From: Pedobacter sp. Leaf194
Lineage (GTDB): Bacteria > Bacteroidota > Bacteroidia > Sphingobacteriales > Sphingobacteriaceae
DNA: 64,000 bases
Reading direction: 5' to 3'
Assembly (NCBI RefSeq): GCF_001423945.1
Contig: NZ_LMPU01000009.1
Span: 124,416 to 188,415 of the forward strand
Both the position numbers and the translations under genes were made by a program. Positions 15,958-24,737 of this stretch are shown here, piece by piece; position 1 is the first letter of the stretch, and each line of letters opens with the position of its first letter. The notes below the pieces were generated by a model. It did no database searches. It was not told where the DNA came from and saw only the letters and a program-made list of their open reading frames with translations.

Positions 15958-18900
15958 TTAAATTTTATTTATGAGTACGACTTCATCGCCAGATGTTAGC
16001 TTATTAAATTTAACAATAGCTCCACCATTTATTTTTTCTTCTTTGATGGCTTTTCCGGTCTTAGCATCTAAAACCTTAACGCTGAATTTAGCGGCCGATT
16101 TACCTAAATCGACGTTGATGGCAGTATTAGATGAATTGTATAAAATATAAGCCTTCCCGGGATTTTCCAACCCATATTGTTTAGCAGTTTTACCAGCCGG
16201 AAGAAAGGGTTGCATGGTCGATGCGAGCGTTAAAACTGATGCATCAAGTTCATCAACATTTGAAAGCGAACCACCTGCCATCAAAATTGCCCAGCCAAAA
16301 CTGTCGAAGCTATCTGCGGAGTAAATCACTGCTTTCGCCGGAAACCTATTTTTATATTCGGAAACTGCGTGATAAACCTCATCGAAAGATGTTTTCTTAG
16401 GTTTCAATAAGCGGGCATGCTGTCTTGGTGCCAAATTTAATCCGCCCTGAGGAGCATAGGCTGTTCCGTCGGCCTGGTAATGCCAATATCTAATGTCAAT
16501 CAAATCGACCACGCCGGCACGATTCGGGTCGGCCAAAATTGCATCCTGAACATCTTTTGTAACACTCAGGCCAATGATCGGGTGTTTGCCTGTTTCCTTT
16601 TCCCAGTCTTTAATTGTATCAATCCAGAATTGCACGAAATGCAGCGGACCAGTAAATTCGGCTCCAATTAATTGTATAACGCCGGTATTTCCGTCAAAAT
16701 TCTCCAGGCATTGCCTAATGTAAGCTCTATGTAATGCGCTGCGATGCTCGTTGGTTACATCATAATATTGCTCGGCCATGAAAATCCGCTTATCACCTGC
16801 ATAAGGCACAGGTTCGGGAAAACCTGTATTGTTAATGTTGTTTGCAGTGCGCCATGGAAAATCTGCATAGTGTGCTCCTGCTTCGATAATGTTGTGCTGA
16901 AAATAATTCTCGTGGATTAAAACTAACCCTTTTTGGTCGGCGAGATTAGCAAAAGTTTTTAACCTGTTCCAATACCAGAGGTTGTACTTTGTAATGTCAT
17001 ATTTGCTTAAACCGTCCCAGGCTTTATCCTGGCCGCTGCGAGCGTACGGTAATTCGTAAAAAGGAGCCCAAACCTCGCCGTCCATACGCCGGATACGCTC
17101 ATGATCATCTCTTCTTCTATCGTACCAAAGGCCATAATTATGGTCTAAAACCTTTACCGAACCATTTTTCATCGAATCGGTAATCGCTTCCAAATCATCT
17201 GTTAAGCCATTACCTTCCCGGCCAGGAACAAAACGCGTGACATGAAATTTAGTGTTTTTTAAACCGTAAGGACGGGAACTTCCATTCCACCACGGAACTT
17301 CCTGCCGGTTGCCCACAACAAGCTGGCCGCCACGAACCAACCAACCACCTTTAATGGCCATGGCCGGTGCAAGCGTTGGTTCATTGATGCGATCGATACC
17401 GATTTTATCAATACTTTTTACCTGGCTCGCCTCCGTTGGGATTTTGTTCCTTTCTGCAGACGAATCGATATATTCAGAAACCGTCAATGCAGGCTTGTAA
17501 GCCAGTTTAGTTAGTTTAAGTGCAACATCTACCGGCGGACTACTCGATGCTTCGGTTTCAACCGGTAGCACAAAAGCCCTTGAATCTATTTGATTACCCA
17601 GTCTGTCTTTCAACTGCGCATAATATAAACTTCTGGGTTGAATTTGCTCGTTGGACATGTCCCAATACCCGTTCCCGGCAAACTGAGCCCAGGTACCAAA
17701 GGCCCAATTTTGTGCTGTCGGCGGCGAAAAGTTATCAACCCTGGCGGCACTACACTGCCAGAAAACACTATTTGCAGCGCTCCAGCCTGCACCTTGTCCA
17801 TCCTGCCCGCGATTAAGGAAACTTAAAGCCTGCCCGTCGACATTAACGATATCAAACAGAACGCCCGATGCCCAGCTATCAATGGTACCACTGAAGCTAA
17901 ATGGTAAATAAGACTGGCATTGAAGAAAAACATTTGGCCCGGGCGCACAGAAACCAACCGCAAAATCATGGTAAGCATATTCAGAATATAATCTTTGGAA
18001 AAGCGTTTGCTGGCCAGTGGTTAAAAATGTATAGCGACGCTCGCCACCAATTTCTGATACCGGTGCAAGTGATTTACAATCTTCAACCGTAATTCTTTTC
18101 GCGGTTTCAAGAACATTTACAGCCGAGCCAGCAAAATGTTCAAAAACAACCTGACGAACCCAGGCGTCTTCCACATTCTCCAAACAAATGGCTGTCCAGC
18201 GGTGATATTCATCTTTAACATTGTCCTTATGGAAATCAGACTCAAGCTTTAAATTTTCTACGCCAGATTGGGCTATTCTTCCCTCCCATAGATATTTAGC
18301 TACCGTTGCGCCACCGAGTTTTGAATCCAAAGCTGTTGTTATTGGCGCATCAAAAGTTATTGTTGAGCCATTTATTGCAAGAATTTTTCTATCCCAGTGG
18401 ATATCTCTCGTGCCCGGCTTCCATCCTAAAGCGCTCTCGCCACCTCCGAATTCAACTGTTTTCAAAGTTTCAATCCACTCTTTAGTTGATGGCCGGTTAA
18501 TGGTGATTCTATCGCCCACTTTGAAGCCACTGCTATTATTCAGCGTTACTTTGTTGGAGTTAACCGGCACGTAATTATCTGTGATGGCTACCGGCTTTTC
18601 TTCAACTTTATTGTTTTTACCCAGAATTCTGATTACGCCGATTCTATCCAGCCCCGTGGCAAAAAGTCTTGTGCCGTTTTCGCCGAAACCACTTCCACGA
18701 AGTATAACTCCGGATGTACTTAATTTTAATGTCCCCGCTATTTCGTAAGTGCCTTTTTCGAGTAATACAGCTCCGCGGAATCCATCTTTACCAGCCGCTA
18801 ATTTCGAAACGTAATTTATTGCAGATTGTATCCTTAAAGTAGCATCGCCTTTCGAAACCGGCACAACAACCTTAATTGCCACATTTGGAATAGCTTTTTC

Positions 18901-19110
18901 ACCAGCCATGTAACCTGCATAAGAAAAATCAGGAATCCGGTTTCCCAGCTCATCTGCGGTATAAGCCATTTTGCCATCTTTGCCCTTAAAAATAGGCTTT
19001 GGTGGCTCAACAGGCTTGGTTTTTTGCGCAAAAGAAAAGCTTATCGCCAAAAAAAGCAAACCAAATACTGGCAATACTTTAAATCTTAATATGTGGTTAG
19101 TTTTTGGCAT
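15958..19110 (-). CDS. Two-domain secreted protein: right-handed beta-helix plus TIM-barrel-like C-terminus (DUF6298-like)
   Basis: A 1050-residue protein with a clear signal peptide (to about residue 28). Residues about 60-560 read as a pectate-lyase-type parallel beta-helix (AVLLEKGTYEIAGTLKLS, GVILRGSG, AWVRQVVFEHFAGSAVNV, ITVEDCKSLAP). From about 640 the pattern changes to a glycosidase-like TIM barrel (LWYWNRLKTFANLADQKGLVLIHENYF, VIQLIGAEFTGP, HPIIGLSVT, VVDLIDIRYWHYQ) and ends in a small beta domain. Acidic residues in LIHENYF and IGAEFTGP are plausible catalytic candidates. The second half resembles what is annotated DUF6298 in other Bacteroidota. The two-module design suggests a bifunctional enzyme or an enzyme with a helix for binding the polymer; no activity is known to me. 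Confidence 0.7.
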   Translation of the reverse strand: MPKTNHILRFKVLPVFGLLFLAISFSFAQKTKPVEPPKPIFKGKDGKMAYTADELGNRIPDFSYAGYMAGEKAIPNVAIKVVVPVSKGDATLRIQSAINYVSKLAAGKDGFRGAVLLEKGTYEIAGTLKLSTSGVILRGSGFGENGTRLFATGLDRIGVIRILGKNNKVEEKPVAITDNYVPVNSNKVTLNNSSGFKVGDRITINRPSTKEWIETLKTVEFGGGESALGWKPGTRDIHWDRKILAINGSTITFDAPITTALDSKLGGATVAKYLWEGRIAQSGVENLKLESDFHKDNVKDEYHRWTAICLENVEDAWVRQVVFEHFAGSAVNVLETAKRITVEDCKSLAPVSEIGGERRYTFLTTGQQTLFQRLYSEYAYHDFAVGFCAPGPNVFLQCQSYLPFSFSGTIDSWASGVLFDIVNVDGQALSFLNRGQDGQGAGWSAANSVFWQCSAARVDNFSPPTAQNWAFGTWAQFAGNGYWDMSNEQIQPRSLYYAQLKDRLGNQIDSRAFVLPVETEASSSPPVDVALKLTKLAYKPALTVSEYIDSSAERNKIPTEASQVKSIDKIGIDRINEPTLAPAMAIKGGWLVRGGQLVVGNRQEVPWWNGSSRPYGLKNTKFHVTRFVPGREGNGLTDDLEAITDSMKNGSVKVLDHNYGLWYDRRRDDHERIRRMDGEVWAPFYELPYARSGQDKAWDGLSKYDITKYNLWYWNRLKTFANLADQKGLVLIHENYFQHNIIEAGAHYADFPWRTANNINNTGFPEPVPYAGDKRIFMAEQYYDVTNEHRSALHRAYIRQCLENFDGNTGVIQLIGAEFTGPLHFVQFWIDTIKDWEKETGKHPIIGLSVTKDVQDAILADPNRAGVVDLIDIRYWHYQADGTAYAPQGGLNLAPRQHARLLKPKKTSFDEVYHAVSEYKNRFPAKAVIYSADSFDSFGWAILMAGGSLSNVDELDASVLTLASTMQPFLPAGKTAKQYGLENPGKAYILYNSSNTAINVDLGKSAAKFSVKVLDAKTGKAIKEEKINGGAIVKFNKLTSGDEVVLINKI

Positions 19111-19123
19111 TTTACTTTATTAT

Positions 19124-19153
19124 CACGCTGAGGCGCGAAAGTACCTCAACAGC
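19124..19153. repeat. Imperfect palindrome, REP-like
   Basis: CACGCTGAGG ... CCTCAACAGC can pair as an imperfect hairpin in the 87-bp gap between the PL1 and beta-helix genes. The wording CACGCTGAGGCGCGAAAGTA resembles dispersed palindromes found in Bacteroidota intergenic DNA. Weak support, one copy here. Confidence 0.35.
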
Positions 19154-19197
19154 TTATTATTTCAATGATTAAAAGCGGCTTATTAGTAAGCGTTTCG

Positions 19198-20838
19198 TTA
19201 GTTTCCCAAAGGCCTAACTTTATTCACATCTACTAAGCTATTCAAATAAACTTCGATATTAGAATAACCGGATTTTGAAATTTTGCCTGAATCTTTTGCA
19301 TCCTTCGGATTTAATCCATTTTTAGCTTCCCACGCATCAGGAATACCGTCATTATCACTATCTAAGTAAGGTTTGCCTTTATATTCAGGATAACCGCCAA
19401 CCTGCTCAATATCGGAGATAATTCCCTGTTTGTAAGAATCTGCCGGTAACCGGCGCTTTACATAGCTTTGCTTTGCAGGCAGTTTTCCATCTTCAACATG
19501 CTCAATTTTACCGGTAGCAACCTGTTTTACAATACGTTGATCAACTGCATCGCGAACCGGCAACGATGCACCTGCATTGGCTAAAACATATTCGTATGCT
19601 TTTTTTGTATCGATAATGGAAATCTTTGCCATTGGCAGCGGTTTATCCGTGCGGATAGAATCTAACAACTTTTGCAGGTTGCGTTTGCTCTCTGGCTGGA
19701 CGCCACCATCCCAATTATTTTGCGTTACTTTCTCATTACCTTCGACAACGTTTCCCGTTACATAAGCTTTCCCAAATTCGTTGGTAAACCTTTTGTCTCT
19801 ACCAGATTCTGGTTTAAGAATGCGGTAAGAAATCGGCGCTCCAGCTGGTGTAACTGGCCCTGGCTTGTAATAATTATTAATAAAACTGTAAAACGAGGCA
19901 TTGTCACCGCCATCGGCACTCCTGTTCCACCAGTTAAAAATTACGTTATTGGCAAAGCCGAAATCTCCATACATCCCTACAGAAGGATTGCGGGAGATAT
20001 TCGAAGCCCAAAGATTCCGCATAAAAGTTGAATTTAGCCCCCCGATAGTGCTTCCAAATGCGTGGTTGTAAGTATCTAATGCCTCAGAAAAAATTGAATT
20101 TTGAATGGTTACATTCACGGTTGGCAATTTTTCGGGTTTTGAACCATCTTTCGGGTCGTAAACGTGGCGATAAATCGACATATTTTCGTCTAATCCCCAA
20201 CTTGCGGAAACGTGGTCGATGATGATATTTCCTACCGGATTGCCGCCAATTGCATCATCGCGACGAGTTACATCGGTTGCGCCACGACGGAAGCGCATGT
20301 ATCTAATCACAACATCGTGTGTGTTAATCCAAACCGATTCGCCGGCGACACAAATGCCATCGCCCGGGGCACTCTGCCCAGCAATGGTAACATAAGGCGC
20401 ACGAATAATCAGCGGCGTTTTTAGTTTGATGATCCCCGAAACGTTGAAAACAATAATACGTGCTCCACCTTGTTCACAAGCCTCACGGAGTGTTCCCTTA
20501 CCAGCATCTTCCAGACTGGTTACAACAAAGACTTTACCGCCGCGGCCGCCAAAAGAGTAGGCACCACCACCCTCGGCACCCGGAAAGGCAACCATTTTTG
20601 ATTGTGGTAAATCACCCGGTTTTGCCGCCCATGGAATGTAAGGTTTGCCGTGTTTTGCTTCTTCATCAACTATCGGCTTCACCTTTAAAAACTGAAGTTC
20701 AGATTTCTCCTCGATACTTTTTAAAAGAGAATCGGCTTTCTTTTCCATCGCCTCCGGAATTACCGGATATTGGCCAAAAGCAGAATCGGCAATACCAACT
20801 ACAGCTGCTAAAATTGCCAGGTAAGCATATTTATTCAT
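19198..20838 (-). CDS. Pectate lyase-like protein, PL1 (copy A)
   Basis: A 546-residue secreted parallel beta-helix. It has the PL1 core: AFPGAEGGGAYSFGGRGGKV, the helix rungs PYVTIAGQSAPGDGICV, DAIGGNPVGNIIIDHVSASWGLDENMS (metal and substrate-binding region) and NHAFGSTIGGLNSTFMRNLWAS. The C-terminus carries a calcium-binding thrombospondin-type-3 motif (DSDNDGIPDAWE) and a sorting-like tail (SGYSNIEVYLNSL). It would cleave the homogalacturonan backbone by beta-elimination outside or in the periplasm. It is a tandem paralogue of the next gene, one base apart. Confidence 0.9.
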   Translation of the reverse strand: MNKYAYLAILAAVVGIADSAFGQYPVIPEAMEKKADSLLKSIEEKSELQFLKVKPIVDEEAKHGKPYIPWAAKPGDLPQSKMVAFPGAEGGGAYSFGGRGGKVFVVTSLEDAGKGTLREACEQGGARIIVFNVSGIIKLKTPLIIRAPYVTIAGQSAPGDGICVAGESVWINTHDVVIRYMRFRRGATDVTRRDDAIGGNPVGNIIIDHVSASWGLDENMSIYRHVYDPKDGSKPEKLPTVNVTIQNSIFSEALDTYNHAFGSTIGGLNSTFMRNLWASNISRNPSVGMYGDFGFANNVIFNWWNRSADGGDNASFYSFINNYYKPGPVTPAGAPISYRILKPESGRDKRFTNEFGKAYVTGNVVEGNEKVTQNNWDGGVQPESKRNLQKLLDSIRTDKPLPMAKISIIDTKKAYEYVLANAGASLPVRDAVDQRIVKQVATGKIEHVEDGKLPAKQSYVKRRLPADSYKQGIISDIEQVGGYPEYKGKPYLDSDNDGIPDAWEAKNGLNPKDAKDSGKISKSGYSNIEVYLNSLVDVNKVRPLGN

Positions 20839-20839
20839 C

Positions 20840-22495
20840 TCAGTTGGGCTTTACTATTGAAACCGGAACTACGCTATTTAGGTAAACCTCGATGTTTGAG
20901 TAACCACTTTTGGTAATCTTCATCGCATCAGATGCATCTTTCGGGTTCAACCCGTTCTTTAATTCGTAAGCATCAGGCATGCCATCATCGTCGGCATCTT
21001 TGTAGGGTGTTCCCTTATAAACCGGATAGCCGCCAACCTGCGAAACTTCAGTAATGATGCCTAGTTTATATGAATCGCCCGGCAATCTTCGATGCTCAAA
21101 TTGAAAAGCGGATGGTTTTGCATCAGGATGCACCTCGATTTTCCCGGTTATTACCTGTTTAATCACCCGGGTATCAACCGGATCTCTTTTCGGCAAAGTA
21201 GCACCCGCATTAGCCAACACATAATCTTTAGCAGCAAGCGTCGGAATTATGGTTAATTTTGGCATTGGAAAAGGTTTTTTCGCTTTCATTGCGGCAAAAT
21301 ATGGCGATGCCTGTTCGAAAGACATTAAATTTCCCTTTTTATCTTCTACCTGAACGCCACCATCCCAGTTATTTCTTGTTACTTTTTCATTGCCATCAAT
21401 AATGTTTCCATTAACATAGGCTCTGCCAAAAACCACATAAGGCAATTTACTTCGACCAGATTCAGGCTTTAAGATGCGATAAGAAATTGCATCTTTTAAA
21501 TCGGTAACAGGCCCTGGTTTATAGAAATTGTTTATGATGTTATATTGCGCTGTATAATCGCCACCATCGGTAGAACGGTTATTCCAGTTAAATACTACGT
21601 TATTGGCGAAGTTGAAAATTCCGTTCCAGCCAATCGATGGGTTCCGGGCACCATTATCTGCCCAAAGGTTACGAACGAAAGCGCAGTTTTCTCCACCTAA
21701 GGTAGAGCCAAAAGCATGGTTCCAGTAATCTAAGGCTTCAGCAAAAATTGAATTTTGAATGGTAATGTTAACCGTACCTAATTTCTCTTCCGTTTTACCG
21801 GTGCTGTCGTTATACATGTGGCGATACATCGACATGTTTTCATCCAGGCCCCAGCTTGCCGAAACATGGTCAATCATAATGTTTCCAACCGGGTTCCCGC
21901 CAATGGCATCGTCGCGGCGGCCTACGAAAGTTTCACCTCTTCTAAACCGCATAAAACGAACAATCACATCGTGCGTGTTTAACCAAACAGATTCACCTGC
22001 AACGCAAACGCCATCCCCTGGCGCTGTCTGCCCGGCAATAGTAATGTAAGGTGCACGAATAATTAACGGCGTTTTTAGTTTGATAATCCCTGCAACGTTG
22101 AAAACGACTATCCTGGCCCCACCCTGCTCGCAAGCATCGCGTAACGAACCCGGACCGCTGTCGTTTAAGTTTTTTACAACAATAACTCTTCCACCGTGAC
22201 CGCCAAAGCTGTAAGCACCGCCGCCCTCAGCACCCGGAAATGCTAATAATTCTGATTGTGGTAAATCATTTGGCCGCCCGGCCCATGGAATATAAGGTTT
22301 ACCTTCTGCTGCTTCTCTGGCGATAATGGGCTTGGCTTTTTCCCAGGCAATATCCGATTGATGATAAGCTTCCTTCATCATAGAATCTGACGATTTTTTT
22401 ACATCAGCCGGAATATTTGGATATTGGGCAAAAGAAGAATGTGCGGAGAGCATTAATGCTGTTGAAACCAACAGATTTAAAAATTTTCTTTTCAT
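20840..22495 (-). CDS. Pectate lyase-like protein, PL1 (copy B)
   Basis: Same architecture as copy A along its whole length, including IIIDHVSASWGLDENMS-type core (here IMIDHVSASW), the DADDDGMPDAYE calcium motif and the SGYSNIEVYLNSV tail. The start at 22493-22495 gives MKRKFLNLLVSTALMLSAHSSFAQ, a clean signal peptide; an in-frame ATG at 22522 would add nine unlikely residues. As first gene of the long operon it follows a promoter-like module at 22605-22804. The two copies differ in several loops (for example VDPKDGSKP against NDSTGKTEE around residue 245), so they may prefer different backbone contexts. Confidence 0.9.
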   Translation of the reverse strand: MKRKFLNLLVSTALMLSAHSSFAQYPNIPADVKKSSDSMMKEAYHQSDIAWEKAKPIIAREAAEGKPYIPWAGRPNDLPQSELLAFPGAEGGGAYSFGGHGGRVIVVKNLNDSGPGSLRDACEQGGARIVVFNVAGIIKLKTPLIIRAPYITIAGQTAPGDGVCVAGESVWLNTHDVIVRFMRFRRGETFVGRRDDAIGGNPVGNIMIDHVSASWGLDENMSMYRHMYNDSTGKTEEKLGTVNITIQNSIFAEALDYWNHAFGSTLGGENCAFVRNLWADNGARNPSIGWNGIFNFANNVVFNWNNRSTDGGDYTAQYNIINNFYKPGPVTDLKDAISYRILKPESGRSKLPYVVFGRAYVNGNIIDGNEKVTRNNWDGGVQVEDKKGNLMSFEQASPYFAAMKAKKPFPMPKLTIIPTLAAKDYVLANAGATLPKRDPVDTRVIKQVITGKIEVHPDAKPSAFQFEHRRLPGDSYKLGIITEVSQVGGYPVYKGTPYKDADDDGMPDAYELKNGLNPKDASDAMKITKSGYSNIEVYLNSVVPVSIVKPN

Positions 22496-22604
22496 TTGTG
22501 TTTCGCTCGCTTTAAGAAACAAAAGAGATGAAGCATTGGTTGAGGTTTTGAAAGTGATGAATCAAAATCCTAAAAGTCAAGGCTCATTCTTATTGATATC
22601 TTCG

Positions 22605-22653
22605 TTTATAAATTTTGGTTAGAAAGTATATTTATTTCAAATTTGCAATCAAA
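22605..22653 (-). promoter_or_regulatory. Predicted promoter/operator of the PL1 operon
   Basis: On the minus strand: TTTGATTGCAAA, a gap of about 15-19 bases, then TATACTTTCTAACCAAA followed by ATTTATAAA. This fits the Bacteroidota pattern of a TTTG -33 element and a TAnnTTTG -7 element, although the -7 match is imperfect. The same string, with one-base changes, occurs upstream of susC. Confidence 0.55.
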
Positions 22654-22756
22654 TTATAGCTGTTTCCTGTATAATTTTCGCCACGTTTTGTAGGATATTA
22701 CCAACCCGCAAAAATATTAACAAGTATGTAAACCAATTACTTCAGCCACGTTACAA

Positions 22757-22803
22757 GATAGAAATAAAATTCATATATAAATGTAACATTCTTAAATAAA
22801 AAA
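22757..22803. repeat. AT-rich box shared with the susC upstream region (copy 1)
   Basis: The sequence around ATTCATATATAAATG and ATTCTTAAATAAAAAA is repeated at 28353-28397 with only a few substitutions and one 1-bp indel. It lies about 150 bp upstream of the predicted PL1 promoter and next to the susD terminator, and is a candidate activator site. Confidence 0.6.
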
Positions 22804-22826
22804 AGGAAGCAATAAATTGCTTCCTT
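22798..22826 (-). terminator. Rho-independent terminator after susD
   Basis: On the minus strand the perfect 8-bp stem GGAAGCAA / TTGCTTCC closes a 4-base loop (TTTA) and is followed directly by a run of seven T. It lies about 55 bp after the susD stop and separates susCD from the PL1 operon. Confidence 0.85.
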
Positions 22827-22881
22827 TAAACCAAATATATAAATGAGCGCAGCGATATTTAAGTATCAACCTGCGTTAACC

Positions 22882-24726
22882 TTATTGTAGCGGATCGAAT
22901 GGCCCACCCCAGGTATTCGTTTGTTGCAAATTAATATTGTTGCTAATTGCTGCCGTAGGGATACCATAAAAATAGTTTCCTGCCTGAAAGTTTATGTTTT
23001 GTGTATCAAGTTGTTTCAAACTTACCGTAAAACTCGAAGCGTAAAGTGCATCTAAAGACGTTGCTGCAGAAGCTTCTCTTGTTAAAGCAATGTAATCAGT
23101 TGATGTACTTGTGTTTTTAAGCTGTACAACAAGTGCATTTCTCCTTGTACCATTCAGTGTCGATTCAAGTAATTTTCTTCTTCTTAAGTCGAAGAACCTT
23201 TTACCCTCAAAAGCAAGTTCAATCTGTCTTTCTCTCATAATTGCGCTAACTAAGTCGGTTTTGCTCATCCCTGCAGCTAAGCCATACAAACCATCAGTTC
23301 CTGCTTCTAAACCTGCTCTTTTTCTAATCGCGATTAAGTTCGCGTAACCTTCATCAGCCTGTCCGGTTTTATTAATCTCTGCAGCACATTCTGCTAAATT
23401 TAATAAAACTTCAGCATAGCGAATCTCAATCCAATCGGTACCTACAAAAGTTGTCGGCGAAACCCGGGTTTCATCAACACCTTTACGTAGATAGAAACCA
23501 GTATTGCTTGCTGTAGATTCTGTAGATTTATTGGTTGTTCCCGCAGAATTAGTGAAGTAAAAGTAAGTCCACAAACGCGACGAACCGAGAACGCTGCCCC
23601 ACGTACCGCCATTGTAGGCAACAGTTTGATAAAAGCGTGGGTCTCTGTTTTTATAGAAAGTTGTTAAAGCATAAGGATATTTTGTTGAGGCTCCTGTACC
23701 TGTAGCCGGCTTACCATCAGCCATCGGAAAAGCTAAACTCATTTCGTAACTCGGTGTGTAAGATCCGCCACCTGATACCGACCTTGGTCTGGCGCCATTG
23801 TCATAAGTATTGCTATTTGCCGCAGCATCAGCAGTTGCTGTATTGTATTCTGTAACTAAAACAGCCTCAGGATTTTTTGGAATTCCACCTTCATTTGCTC
23901 CGTCAAGAGTCCACATGGTATAATCCCACTTAGAATAAAGTCCGTAGCCATTCGCTGATAAAAGCGTTACTGCAGTTTTGTTTGCATCGTAAGCATCTTG
24001 CCATCTGGCAACATCGTTATTAGGGTTAAATTCCGGACTTGCATAGGTTAACAACACACGACCCTTAAAAGCCGCCGCAGCACCAGATGTAATTCTACCA
24101 TAATCTGCCGCTTTTGGCCATCTGCCCGGAAGATATTTAACGCAAGAATCTAGATCCCGCTTAATCTGGGCAAAAACTTCGCTTGTTTTACTCCGTGGAA
24201 CCAAGGCTGCTTTTTTTGCATCCTCACCAACGGCATCAAGCGGAACTAAAATTAAGGGAACGCCTCCATATAATTTTGCCAGCTCGAAATAACGGTAAGC
24301 TCTCCAAAAATAAGCCTGTGCTGCAAACCTTCTTTTTACGGCAATGTCTAATGTACCGGCATTTATGTCTCTAATAAAAGTGTTAATTGTGCGTATTTTA
24401 CCGTAGGCGTTAGACGTTGTGTTTGTTGTGCCGATATCGGTTACGCTTTCGATTGTTGCCGTACCCAAAACGAACACATTACTTCCCTGACTTTCTTCGG
24501 TTAAATTATAGGTGCCGGCTGAGTGTATTGAACCTCCAGTTGTGCCAAACCAGCCCGGCTGATTTTGACTATACAAATAATCTACATTTAATTTTGCAGT
24601 TGTTGAATCGTTAAAAACCTGATCTGCAGTAAAAGTACTTATGTCTTGCTGTTCAAGAACTTTTTTACAGTTGCTTAGTCCTAAAACTACTAAACAAGCT
24701 GCTGATATGGTGAATATTTTTTTCAT
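22882..24726 (-). CDS. susD: SusD/RagB family outer-membrane glycan-binding lipoprotein
   Basis: A 614-residue lipoprotein (lipobox LSNC, Cys20). It shows the usual SusD features: TPR helices (YFWRAYRYFELAKLYGGVPLI), TSGAAAAFKGRVLLTYASPEF, the variable binding region, and the C-terminal IMRERQIELAFEGKRFFDLRRRK and GIPTAAISNN segments. It binds glycan fragments at the cell surface and feeds them to the SusC channel. It lies 11 bp after susC and ends at a strong terminator. Confidence 0.95.
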   Translation of the reverse strand: MKKIFTISAACLVVLGLSNCKKVLEQQDISTFTADQVFNDSTTAKLNVDYLYSQNQPGWFGTTGGSIHSAGTYNLTEESQGSNVFVLGTATIESVTDIGTTNTTSNAYGKIRTINTFIRDINAGTLDIAVKRRFAAQAYFWRAYRYFELAKLYGGVPLILVPLDAVGEDAKKAALVPRSKTSEVFAQIKRDLDSCVKYLPGRWPKAADYGRITSGAAAAFKGRVLLTYASPEFNPNNDVARWQDAYDANKTAVTLLSANGYGLYSKWDYTMWTLDGANEGGIPKNPEAVLVTEYNTATADAAANSNTYDNGARPRSVSGGGSYTPSYEMSLAFPMADGKPATGTGASTKYPYALTTFYKNRDPRFYQTVAYNGGTWGSVLGSSRLWTYFYFTNSAGTTNKSTESTASNTGFYLRKGVDETRVSPTTFVGTDWIEIRYAEVLLNLAECAAEINKTGQADEGYANLIAIRKRAGLEAGTDGLYGLAAGMSKTDLVSAIMRERQIELAFEGKRFFDLRRRKLLESTLNGTRRNALVVQLKNTSTSTDYIALTREASAATSLDALYASSFTVSLKQLDTQNINFQAGNYFYGIPTAAISNNINLQQTNTWGGPFDPLQ

Positions 24727-24737
24727 GTTGATAAATA

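Larger units (their letters stand above)
22496..22881. other. Intergenic region between susD and the PL1 operon
   Basis: This 386-bp stretch has no gene. It holds, from right to left (minus-strand order), the susD terminator, an AT-rich box at 22757-22803 shared with the susC upstream region, a promoter-like element at 22605-22653 and about 110 bp of leader before the PL1 start. Confidence 0.7.

Noticed and set aside
20460..20885. 141-codon plus-strand frame across the two PL1 genes
   Set aside because: Antisense to strongly supported PL1 coding sequence, rich in His/Pro/Arg, no family pattern.
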